From: Streptomyces abikoensis | Lineage (GTDB): Bacteria > Actinomycetota > Actinomycetes > Streptomycetales > Streptomycetaceae | DNA length: 64,000 bases | Assembly (NCBI RefSeq): GCF_014648775.1 | Contig: NZ_BMRT01000002.1 | Coordinates: forward strand, 682,001 to 746,000 | Direction: 5' to 3' | Shown here: positions 41,456 through 49,474 of the stretch, piece after piece | Numbering within the stretch: the first letter of the stretch is position 1 | Layout of the letters: every line of letters starts with the position of its first letter | Notes under the pieces: generated by a model | The model's database searches: none | What the model saw: the letters and a program-made list of their open reading frames with translations, nothing else | Told to the model about the DNA's origin: nothing | Program-made: the position numbers and the translations under genes

Positions 41456-42819
41456 CCACCGCACCCGCACTGACCAAGGAACTGCTGGTCCAGATCCTCG
41501 CCGAGTACGGGGAGCGGGAGGCCAACGAGATAGCCGAGCGTGTCGACTCGCTGGAGCTGGCATGGCTCGTCCACTCGTTGGAGGAGCGGTACGGCCTGAA
41601 ACTGGACCTCGACGACGTCCAGCTGGCCCGGATGACGACGCTGGATGACGCACTGGCCATCCTCGGGAAGGCTAGACGCCACATACCGCGTAAACCCGTT
41701 GTCGTCACCGGGCTTTCCGTGACCACGGCCTTCGGGCGCGGCCTCGAAGCGCTGCGGCAGGGCCTCGCCGCCGGGCAGCCGGCCTTCGGGCCGGTAACCC
41801 GCTTCGAGGTGGGCAAGCGACGTGTGGACCGGGCTGCCACCCTGCCCGGTGACCCCAACCTCATCGACGAAGTCACCGACGCAGTCACACAGGCGATCGG
41901 CCAAGCCGGTCTGGGCCCCGGGACAACAGCCCGCACGCCACTGCTCTTCGCCCGGCACGCCGACCAGGCGCCGCCCAGGCTGACGCTGCCCGAACACCAC
42001 GCGCAAGCGCCGCACACGAGCGGCACACAGATCGCCAAACAATGCGGGCTGCGGGACGCAGCCCGTACGTACACCAACGCCTGTGTCGCAGCGAGCAGCG
42101 CGATCGCGGACGCGGCGGCCCTGATCTCGGCAGGGCGCGAGGAGCGGGTCGTAGTAGCGGCGGGCTATTTCGTCGACGCCGACACCTACGCACTTTTCGA
42201 CGCGGGCCGGGCCCTCGCGACGGACGGTCATCTGCGCTCGTTCAGTCAGGACCGCAAGGGGCTGCTGCTCGGCGACGGCCTGGGCGCGGTGGTCCTGGAG
42301 TCCACCGAGTCAGCGGCCGCGCGGGGAGCCGCCCCGATCACCGAGCTCCTGGGCTGGGGACGGGCCGGAGACGCGTTCCATGTGTGTCAACCGCACCCCG
42401 AGGGGCTCGGCATGGCCGCTGCCATCGAGGCAGCCCTCGGCCGCGCGGAGCTGACCCCCGACGGAATCGGCTACATCAACGCGCACGGCACCGGCACGCC
42501 CCTCAACGACTCCGCTGAGACTGCCGCGATCCGGCGGGCGTTCGGCGAGGCTGCCCGCACGGTGCCGGTCAGCTCCACGAAGTCCCTGCACGGCCATGCT
42601 CTGGAAGCCTCTGGCGTCGTTGAGCTCGCGGTGTCCGTGCTGGCGCTCCAGGAAGGCACCGTCCCTGTGAACGCGGGCTACCTCGGACCGGATCCGGCCT
42701 GTCGGCTGAACCTCGTGGTGGATGCCCCCCGGCGGGTGGCTGCGCAGGCGGTGCTGTCCCTCAACGCCGCCTTCGGTGGTGCCAACACGGCCTTGGTGCT
42801 CGGGGCGGTGGCGGCATGA
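41452..42819 (+). CDS. ACP-ketosynthase fusion (FabF-like elongating KS)
   Basis: A 455-residue fusion. Residues 1-75 look like a second carrier domain (Ser33 in ERVDSLELAWLV, LEERYGLKLDLDDVQL). Residues 82-455 are a beta-ketoacyl-ACP synthase with the full triad: Cys211 (YTNACVAASS), His345 (NAHGTGT) and His382 (KSLHGHALEASG). It would carry out decarboxylative Claisen extension with malonyl-ACP. The start overlaps the ACP stop and its end overlaps the KS-like gene, giving one translationally coupled block. The fusion is unusual: most discrete KSs have no carrier domain. Confidence 0.88.
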   Translation: MTTAPALTKELLVQILAEYGEREANEIAERVDSLELAWLVHSLEERYGLKLDLDDVQLARMTTLDDALAILGKARRHIPRKPVVVTGLSVTTAFGRGLEALRQGLAAGQPAFGPVTRFEVGKRRVDRAATLPGDPNLIDEVTDAVTQAIGQAGLGPGTTARTPLLFARHADQAPPRLTLPEHHAQAPHTSGTQIAKQCGLRDAARTYTNACVAASSAIADAAALISAGREERVVVAAGYFVDADTYALFDAGRALATDGHLRSFSQDRKGLLLGDGLGAVVLESTESAAARGAAPITELLGWGRAGDAFHVCQPHPEGLGMAAAIEAALGRAELTPDGIGYINAHGTGTPLNDSAETAAIRRAFGEAARTVPVSSTKSLHGHALEASGVVELAVSVLALQEGTVPVNAGYLGPDPACRLNLVVDAPRRVAAQAVLSLNAAFGGANTALVLGAVAA

Positions 42820-43367
42820 CGGAAGTATCGGTCGCGGGGCTCTCGGTTCTGTCCCGGGCCGACTGGCCGGAGGCTGGGGACAACCCGGTCAAGGGGCCGC
42901 CGAGCCTGGCCGGATTCGTGGTGTCATCGTTCGCCCCGTTGGCCGCCGAAGCCGCCGAGCGCTGCCTCAAGCGTGCCTACGGCGAGGCGCCGGCCCAGCC
43001 AGGACGGGAGCGGCGCACAGCAGTGCTTGTCGTGAGCAAAGCCGGTGACACCGCCACCGAACGGGCCGTTGCCAGAGCTGTTGACGCCGGCCGGTCCGTC
43101 CAGCCGCTGCTGTTCTTCCAGTCCGTCCCCAACGCCGTGATGGGCTACGTGGCGAAGCGCTGGGGCCTGGTGGGCCCAGTCGTGTGCCTCAGCCCTGCGG
43201 GCGACCCCGAACAGGAGGCGCTGGCGACGGCCGATCTACTCCTCCTGGACGACGCGGCCGACGACGCGTTGATCGTGCTGCTGGAACTGGCGGCGGAGGA
43301 CGGCGCGCACGACACGGCCACGGCCTTGCTGGTCGGGCCGGACATAGCAAACGAGGTGGAAGCGTGA
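42816..43367 (+). CDS. Truncated ketosynthase-like protein (chain-length-factor-like)
   Basis: This 183-residue protein matches only an N-terminal ketosynthase half: FFQSVPNAVMGYVAKRWGLVGPVVCLSP, then an ADLLLLDDAADDALIVLLEL strand. It has no active-site Cys or His. Short KS-like partners of this kind (Ketoacyl-synt_2 type) accompany the KS in aryl polyene and xanthomonadin clusters. It probably pairs with the ACP-KS to set chain length. Both ends overlap neighbours (ATGA, GTGA). Confidence 0.75.
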   Translation: MTEVSVAGLSVLSRADWPEAGDNPVKGPPSLAGFVVSSFAPLAAEAAERCLKRAYGEAPAQPGRERRTAVLVVSKAGDTATERAVARAVDAGRSVQPLLFFQSVPNAVMGYVAKRWGLVGPVVCLSPAGDPEQEALATADLLLLDDAADDALIVLLELAAEDGAHDTATALLVGPDIANEVEA

Positions 43368-43930
43368 GTGACAACGGCAAGGAGCTCCCAGACAGGCGCC
43401 CGGGCCTCAAGATCAGCCCTGACCTCGCCGAAAACGAGCTGACGGTGGCGCTCCGGCGGTTTTGGTGGCTGCACGACGCCCGCTGGTATCAGGGCGTAAA
43501 GAAGCGCTTCGGGCAGGAGGTCGCCAACGAGATCAATGCCGAGGCACTGCGCTTCGTCGGACGCCGCGTGGGCGTCTGGTACGCCAACGCTCACGGCGTA
43601 CCGGACGGCTCCTCGCCCACCGAGCTGGCGGAGGCGGTGGCGGGCCTGACCCGCACGATGATGACAGAGCAGATGCTGCGCTGCCACATCAGGGAGATCG
43701 ATGAGGAGAGCCTGGAGACGATCGTCACCGAATTCTTCGCGCTGCGGATGCTCAAGGCCGCTCGCTCTCTGGAGGGCTACCAATGCCCCTGCCTCGACAT
43801 GCGGGACGGCTGGTTCGAGGGCCTCGGGGTGAAGGTCGAGGAGACCACCGTGGAATGCATGCGCACCGGTGGCCGCACGTGCCAGATCTACACAAAGGTC
43901 GGCGCCGGCGTCCCACGAATCGAAGCATAG
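43364..43930 (+). CDS. Cys-containing protein of DUF6125-like type
   Basis: This 188-residue protein starts with GTG overlapping the preceding stop. It has a conserved-looking ALRRFWWLHDARWYQGVKK segment, EVANEINAEALRFVGRR, a central CH...EFFALRMLKAAR stretch and a C-terminal set of cysteines (CPCLD, ECMRTGGRTCQIY). It recalls DUF6125 or ATC-hydrolase-like proteins with a V4R-type fold, but this is by pattern. It may bind a metal or cofactor, or act as an accessory to the PKS. The real function is unknown. Confidence 0.7.
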   Translation: MSDNGKELPDRRPGLKISPDLAENELTVALRRFWWLHDARWYQGVKKRFGQEVANEINAEALRFVGRRVGVWYANAHGVPDGSSPTELAEAVAGLTRTMMTEQMLRCHIREIDEESLETIVTEFFALRMLKAARSLEGYQCPCLDMRDGWFEGLGVKVEETTVECMRTGGRTCQIYTKVGAGVPRIEA

Positions 43931-43970
43931 CGCTCACAGAGAAATGAGCCCGTCAATGGGCAGGCGTCCG

Positions 43971-44008
43971 TCATTCTGACCGGCGCGCTATGGCGCCGGT
44001 CAGAATGA
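43971..44008. terminator. Perfect 16-bp stem-loop between two cluster genes
   Basis: TCATTCTGACCGGCGC at 43971-43986 pairs perfectly with 43993-44008 around a 6-nt loop. No T-run follows. It lies 40 bp after the DUF6125-like stop and 65 bp before the N-oxygenase start, so it may split the operon or stabilise the upstream mRNA. Confidence 0.7.
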
Positions 44009-44073
44009 CCGACTCAACCATCGGCCTGTCATGGATGCGTTACGGCCCTCAACAATAGACCACGGAGGCAGGT

Positions 44074-45075
44074 ATGAGAGGCGACCCCAGCACGCCGGAC
44101 GGTATTCCGGACCACGACGAGAACGACCCGGCGGAGCACGCGGTCATCGTCCGCCTGGCGGGCAACTGGCACCGCAGGGCGTCAGTGAAGCGGGAGGAAC
44201 TCCAGCAGGACGAGCTGTTCGACATCGACAAACTCGACTACCCCGAGCGCATACTGCCCTTCCGCGAACACCCCACGTATCTGGCACTGGACCGGGAGGA
44301 GCGCTCCCGGCTGCTCAGCTGGGCCTGGATCGCCTACAACCGCACGACGGTGCTGCTTGAGGGCCAGGTCGTGAACCCGGCCTTTCAACTGGCCCTGGAC
44401 GGATGGCTACCCAGCGTGGGTAAGGAGAAGCTGCAGCGCTCGGTGGCCCAGGCGATGGTCGACGAGCAGTACCACACCCTCATGCACATGAACGCGAGTG
44501 CGGTCACCCGCCGCCGGCGCCGCCAGGCCTTCCCGGACGCCGCGCTGCCTTTGCCCCGTGTCGCCCGCGAACACGCAAAGCTGCGCGACTCCTGGCCGGA
44601 GCAATGGCAGCGCTCGCTGACCACCCTGGGCTTCGCGACGGTCGCAGAGATATCCATCAACGCGTATCTGAACCTGATTGCGGACGATACGGAGATTCAA
44701 CCGGTAAACAGCGCCACCGTCCGCATACACAACCGCGACGAGTACTGCCATGCGTCGATAGCCACCGTCCTCGCCGAACAGGTCTACGGCGATTTGGACG
44801 AGAAGGGCCGCCGGTTCTTCCTGAACTCCCTCGCGGCGGGGCTGGACAGCTTCGTGGCCAATGACTTCGCCACTTGGCACCGGATCATCGACCAGACCGG
44901 CCTGCCGGGAGGTCACCGCATGCTCCACGACATCGAGGACGCGACGGACAATCGGCCGCTGATCCACGACTACAGCGGACTGCGGGGCCTGGCGGAGCGA
45001 CTGGGCGTGGAAGACGACCTGGAGTTCGACTGGTCGCAGACGATTACGGATTCGGAGTCCGCACCACCGACGTAG
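44074..45075 (+). CDS. AurF/CmlI-family diiron N-oxygenase
   Basis: This 333-residue enzyme oxidises an arylamine stepwise toward hydroxylamine, nitroso or nitro; some relatives make azoxy compounds. All seven iron-ligand positions of AurF can be placed: Glu96 (LLEGQVVNP), Glu131 and His134 (DEQYH), Glu192 (AEISINAYL), His219, Glu223 and His226 (RIHNRDEYCHA). GGAGG stands just before the ATG. With PabAB in the cluster, the substrate is likely p-aminobenzoate or a p-aminoaryl chain. Confidence 0.9.
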   Translation: MRGDPSTPDGIPDHDENDPAEHAVIVRLAGNWHRRASVKREELQQDELFDIDKLDYPERILPFREHPTYLALDREERSRLLSWAWIAYNRTTVLLEGQVVNPAFQLALDGWLPSVGKEKLQRSVAQAMVDEQYHTLMHMNASAVTRRRRRQAFPDAALPLPRVAREHAKLRDSWPEQWQRSLTTLGFATVAEISINAYLNLIADDTEIQPVNSATVRIHNRDEYCHASIATVLAEQVYGDLDEKGRRFFLNSLAAGLDSFVANDFATWHRIIDQTGLPGGHRMLHDIEDATDNRPLIHDYSGLRGLAERLGVEDDLEFDWSQTITDSESAPPT

Positions 45076-45109
45076 TGGTGGGAGCGGAACAAAAGCCGAA
45101 AGGAAACCC

Positions 45110-45826
45110 ATGGAACAGCGGAAACCCCGCACGGTACTGATCACCGGCGGCAACCGGGGCATCGGCGCGGAGATAGCCCGGGCCTTCGTGACCCTGGGCG
45201 ATCGGGTCGCGGTCACCCACCGCGGCAGTGAGACTCCCGAGGGCACGTTCGGCGTCGGGTGTGACGTCACGGATGCGGCGTCCGTGGACAAGGCCTTCAC
45301 CACTGTGGAGCGGGAGATGGGCCCCGTCGAGGTACTGGTGTCGAACGCGGGGATAACCGCGGACGGTCTCCTCATCCGCATGGACGAGGAGCAGTTCCTG
45401 CGTGTTATCGACACTAACCTCGCCGGCGCTTGGCGCTGTTCAAGGCGCGCTGTCCCTCAGATGCTGCGGCAGCAGGGCGGCCGCATCATCCTGATCTCCT
45501 CGGTGGCTGCTCTCCTCGGCAGCCCGGGCCAGACGAACTATGCCTCCAGCAAGGCTGGCCTGGTGGGCCTGGCCCGTTCCCTCACTCGGGAGTACGGCAC
45601 CCGCAACATCGCCGCCAACGTGGTGACCCCCGGCCTCATCGAGACGGACATGACCGCCGGCCTCTCCGAGGCACGCCTCGCCGAACAGCGCGCACAGATC
45701 CCGCTCGGCCGCACGGCGACGGCCGACGAGGTCAGCGGTACGGTGACCTGGCTTGCGAGCGAGGCGGCCGCGTATGTGGCGGGCGCGGTGATCCCGGTGG
45801 ACGGAGGCCTGGGAATGGGCCACTGA
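45110..45826 (+). CDS. FabG-like 3-ketoacyl-ACP reductase (SDR)
   Basis: This 238-residue short-chain dehydrogenase has the NADPH site LITGGNRGIGAEIA, NAGITADGLL, catalytic Ser in LISSVAALLGSPGQ and YASSK, and the C-terminal VIPVDGGLGMGH of FabG. It would reduce the 3-keto intermediate made by the KS, before the MaoC dehydratase. It follows the N-oxygenase gene by 34 bp. Confidence 0.92.
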   Translation: MEQRKPRTVLITGGNRGIGAEIARAFVTLGDRVAVTHRGSETPEGTFGVGCDVTDAASVDKAFTTVEREMGPVEVLVSNAGITADGLLIRMDEEQFLRVIDTNLAGAWRCSRRAVPQMLRQQGGRIILISSVAALLGSPGQTNYASSKAGLVGLARSLTREYGTRNIAANVVTPGLIETDMTAGLSEARLAEQRAQIPLGRTATADEVSGTVTWLASEAAAYVAGAVIPVDGGLGMGH

Positions 45827-46601
45827 ATCAAACTCGCGAGCGATCCCCATGAGTCAGGCCCAGATGTCACATTCGAGGGCCTGGATGGAGCAGTGGACTT
45901 CGAACTCGATGAAGGACTCTCCTCGAACATCGCCGCCAGGTGGCGCCGTGCAGGGATCCGATGACTCCCCTGTTGCCATTTCCAGGGCTGCGCAGAGGGC
46001 GGTAGTGCCGACACGGAGGTAGTCACGGCTTCGCCACTCAGGGGATTCTGGGCACCGTCGGCAGAACCAGCTGAGAGGCCTCCAGGGCTTGGATGTGTGG
46101 CTCCTCGTCGCATTCGAGTGGACCAGCTTCCCCCCTGCTCAGCGGGCCTTGGAACATGATGAGAGGGCCGTCGCCAGATAGGTGAAGGAGACATGGCCTC
46201 GGATGGAAGAACCTTGCGGCGGCGCTCCGGTCTTCACTGTCGTCGAGGTCTCGTTGACGTCGCCGGCCGCCCGCGCTTAGGTCCCGCCGCAGGACATCTG
46301 GTCCCTGCTGCGCATCCGCGGCTTCACCACGAAGACCGCCTTCACCTGCCCACCGCCCCATCCGCGGGGTGGGATTCCTACGCAGAGTCAAGACCTGGCT
46401 GCCCCGTAGGGAAAACACCTCGGGTGGCTGCAAGAGTTGCCAGACGGCCGTCGGCCCGAACCAACCAGCTGCAGCAAAGCCGCTGACTACCGAGTCCCAA
46501 TCAGTGTGCTCGTAGGTCCTCGGCTCGTGTATCGCCCGGAGGCCCCGGCCATGGATTCCGTAGACGGTGAAGTCGGCCAGAACGGCGGTTGCCTGTCACT
46601 G
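45827..46601. other. Intergenic region between convergent arms of the cluster
   Basis: No intact gene is supported. Short frames on both strands, for example 46193-46486 on +, have a GGAG site but no family match and poor codon use. Segments such as VPPQDIWSLLRIRGFTTKTAFT appear after stops and may be remnants. Confidence 0.4.
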
Positions 46602-48074
46602 TCAATCGTCCCAGTGATCTACGACCTTGTCCCGAATGTCGGCCGGATACGCTTGAGCGAAGGAGCTGTGGCTCAGCCGTCCCTCGCCCCAGGCAGGGAG
46701 CAAGCCGTCGTGGACGACGCTCGGGCCACGCATCCTCCTCCGTTCCTCCTCCGTGTAACAGGCCATCAACGGCAGCACCGTGCTGTCCCATGCCAACCGC
46801 CGATCCCGTGGGTGAATTCGGGTGGCGAGCGCCCACAGCAAATCGGCCTCGTCCGACGGATCGATATCATCGTCGAGTACGAAAGTGGTGGGCATCAGGT
46901 TGCTGGGGTCGCCGCTGTTGTGGATAACCTCTCCGATCCGGCGTACGAACTCCGCGGAGTCGACGTCTGGGAGAATCGTCCGCCAGTCTTCGGGCACGGT
47001 CACCACTGCCCAGTGCATGGCGGCGGGGAACGGCATCCATACAGTGGTGACAGGCAAGCCCGCTCCCCGCAGACCGTGCAGAACGTTCGCCGAGCGTCCG
47101 GTACCGGTCACAGTGTGGTATTCGTCCACTGGCCTGCCCTCTGCAACGACGGGCCAGATCGGCTCGTCGCGGTAGGTGATCGCGTCAACGGAGTACACCG
47201 GCTGCGGCGAGGTCTGGTTTGAGCAGTAGCCGGCGTACTCTCCGAACGGCCCTTCCAGACTGTCACGGCCCACCGAGAGGTGGCCCTCAATCACCACCTC
47301 TGCGTGGGCGGGCACTTCCAGGTCGACGGTTTCGCAGCGTACGACGTCGAGTGGTTCGCCGTGCAGTGCGCCGATGTAGCCTGCTTCATCTACCCCCTTC
47401 GGCAGCGGGATACCGCCAACGAAGGGGATCGCGGGAGCCCCACCCTGCACCAATGCATAAGGCATCGGCTCGCCTCGCTCGGCCCATGCCTGCCACACCA
47501 GGCCGAGGGGCTGCGGAGGAACCACCAGCCCCGTCATCCGCTTGCCGTCAAGCATCATGATGCGGGAGATGGACCAGTTAGTCCATGATCTGTCCGGCAT
47601 TCTCGCGATAATGACGCCCCAAGTGTTGAGGTAACGGCCGCCGTCCGATTCATGGATACGGGGCACGGCAAAGTGGTCGAGCGACGCCTCGCTGCCGAGG
47701 AGGATGTTCTGCTTGCACGTCGCGCTCTCGCGCGGCACGAGCCTCGGCGGTACGGGTGGGGCGATACGGGTCCGCACCAGGTGCTCCACTAGCGCCGCAG
47801 CCCCGGTCTCGGGTGGCAGCCCCACCGAAAGGGCCAGCCGAGCCAGTGGAATGTCCGGCCGGGAGCTCATGCCCGCCGGCGCACCGAACAGCCTCATCCC
47901 GATCCGGTCCTCCACAATCTCGGTAAACAGCGGTGCCGCGGTTCGGAGTTCGTAAGAACGTCGCGTGACGGCCGCCGCTTCCAGGTCCACGCTCACCGGT
48001 CGGTCGATGGTCTTCAGGTCTCTGAGAGCGGCGAGCGCGTCGGTGTACTCACGCAGGTCGACGAAGTGGCTCAT
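46602..48074 (-). CDS. ubiD: UbiD-family prenylated-FMN decarboxylase
   Basis: This 490-residue protein is close in length to Fdc1 and keeps the catalytic triad: Arg171 (WSISRIMML), Glu274 and Glu279 (EGPFGEY). Metal/prFMN-binding context NTWGVIIAR, IPFVGGIPLPKGVDE and YRDEPIWPVVAEGRP also fits. UbiD enzymes reversibly decarboxylate aromatic or alpha,beta-unsaturated acids. In this cluster the substrate could be an arylacrylic or polyenoic acid, giving a terminal alkene, or a benzoate. The cofactor is supplied by UbiX just upstream in the same operon. Confidence 0.9.
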   Translation of the reverse strand: MSHFVDLREYTDALAALRDLKTIDRPVSVDLEAAAVTRRSYELRTAAPLFTEIVEDRIGMRLFGAPAGMSSRPDIPLARLALSVGLPPETGAAALVEHLVRTRIAPPVPPRLVPRESATCKQNILLGSEASLDHFAVPRIHESDGGRYLNTWGVIIARMPDRSWTNWSISRIMMLDGKRMTGLVVPPQPLGLVWQAWAERGEPMPYALVQGGAPAIPFVGGIPLPKGVDEAGYIGALHGEPLDVVRCETVDLEVPAHAEVVIEGHLSVGRDSLEGPFGEYAGYCSNQTSPQPVYSVDAITYRDEPIWPVVAEGRPVDEYHTVTGTGRSANVLHGLRGAGLPVTTVWMPFPAAMHWAVVTVPEDWRTILPDVDSAEFVRRIGEVIHNSGDPSNLMPTTFVLDDDIDPSDEADLLWALATRIHPRDRRLAWDSTVLPLMACYTEEERRRMRGPSVVHDGLLPAWGEGRLSHSSFAQAYPADIRDKVVDHWDD

Positions 48075-48128
48075 GAGGACAGCCCTCCTGGGTCCTTCGG
48101 GGGTGTCAGGACGGTAGTCGGGAGCCGA

Positions 48129-48713
48129 CTACCGCCAAAGAGAGGTCGCGTTCGGTAACCCCTGCCACCGCCCCGCGCCGTGGGAGGCGATCCCGAACTG
48201 GTCGAGCACCCGGGCGACGATGTGGTCGACCATGTCGTCGAGGGTGGACGGGTGGTTGTAGAAGGTCAGCATCGGAGGAAGAATCACTGTGCCCATCCGG
48301 GACAGCGCCAGCATGTTGTCGAGGTGGATGTCGCTGACCGGGGTCTCACGGGGTACGAGTACGAGCTTGCGTCGTTCCTTGAGCGTCACGTCTGCGGCTC
48401 GTGCGACGAGGCCGTCGGCGTGCCCCGCCCTGATGGAGGCCAGGGTCTTCATGCTGCACGGGATGACGATCATCCCGTGTACGGGGAATGAGCCAGACGA
48501 GATCACGGCCCCTTGGTTGTCTGGAGAGTACGACACATCGGCGAGCGCGCTCACCTCACGTGCCGAGAGAGCGGTTTCGACCTTAAGGGTCGAGCGTGCC
48601 CACCTACTCATCACCAAGTGAGTTTCTACGCCCTCGTGGAGCCGCAGCTCCTCGAGCAGCCGCACGCCCAGCACCACTCCGGTAGCACCGGTGATAGCCA
48701 CGACCAGTCTCAT
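48129..48713 (-). CDS. ubiX: UbiX-type flavin prenyltransferase
   Basis: This 194-residue protein begins LVVAITGATGVVLGVRLLEEL and continues with SGSFPVHGMIVIPCSMKTLASIRAG, RAADVTLKERRKLVLVPRETP and a C-terminal PPMLTFYNHP. These are the FMN- and dimethylallyl-phosphate-binding segments of UbiX/Pad1. It makes prenylated FMN for UbiD, whose gene starts 54 bp downstream. Confidence 0.93.
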   Translation of the reverse strand: MRLVVAITGATGVVLGVRLLEELRLHEGVETHLVMSRWARSTLKVETALSAREVSALADVSYSPDNQGAVISSGSFPVHGMIVIPCSMKTLASIRAGHADGLVARAADVTLKERRKLVLVPRETPVSDIHLDNMLALSRMGTVILPPMLTFYNHPSTLDDMVDHIVARVLDQFGIASHGAGRWQGLPNATSLWR

Positions 48714-49474
48714 CGATCTTCACCTCGTTCTCTGCTGCCGCTGCTGATCCAAACGCCAGTTCAGGCAGGCGCGGAAACGGCAGAGCTCCTCGGTCTTCCA
48801 AGCTCCATAGCCGAGTTCGCTGGCAGTACCTTGACTCGATCTCCTCCTCACCGCCTGGAATCACCGGGCGACAAGCAGCAACCTGAATCGCGCCGTACGG
48901 CAAGCAGAGGGAAATACGAGACAAAGCCCGCCATTCCGCGCCGTTGTTCATTGCCCATGGCCACTGCCATCCCAGATAAGGACAATTCTTAAGCACATCT
49001 TCAGCCTGTCAACAGTGGGAGCCTCAAGGAGGCCTCGTCGGCAATTGGCTACCGCGCCTTCGTGCGACACATATCTGGATCTCAGCGCAGAACCCTGAGA
49101 TTTTCCACCACTCAGCGTGTGCCTCAGGTGTGCTTCGCAACAGGTGGACGGTTCGCGAAACCTTCACAAACGAGAAACTGATCATTTTCCCACCCGGCTG
49201 AGCGGGTTCGGGCCGAGGGATTGGCAGGCAGCAGGCGGAGGCCTGCGGTGCAGCGGCTGGGTGACGTGGTTACGGTTGCCACCGGCAAGAACCGCTGAGG
49301 GGCGGGCCCTGGCCGCCGGCGATCAGGGCGTCCAACCGGGCCCGAGTTGAAGGGGCTGGCGGCCAGCCGCTTGGACGACTGCCCCATGGCATCGCGAGGC
49401 AGGGCCGGGCAACCAAGGGGCTGGGCGCACCAAGCAGGTCGCTGCAGCATTGGCGGGCGCACGGTGGAGCGTTA
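48714..49474. promoter_or_regulatory. Intergenic region holding the ubiX promoter
   Basis: About 760 bp without a gene. The ubiX-ubiD promoter must lie in its left part, where DNA is AT-richer (48900-49010). The right part has only shadow frames. No terminator was noted. Confidence 0.4.
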
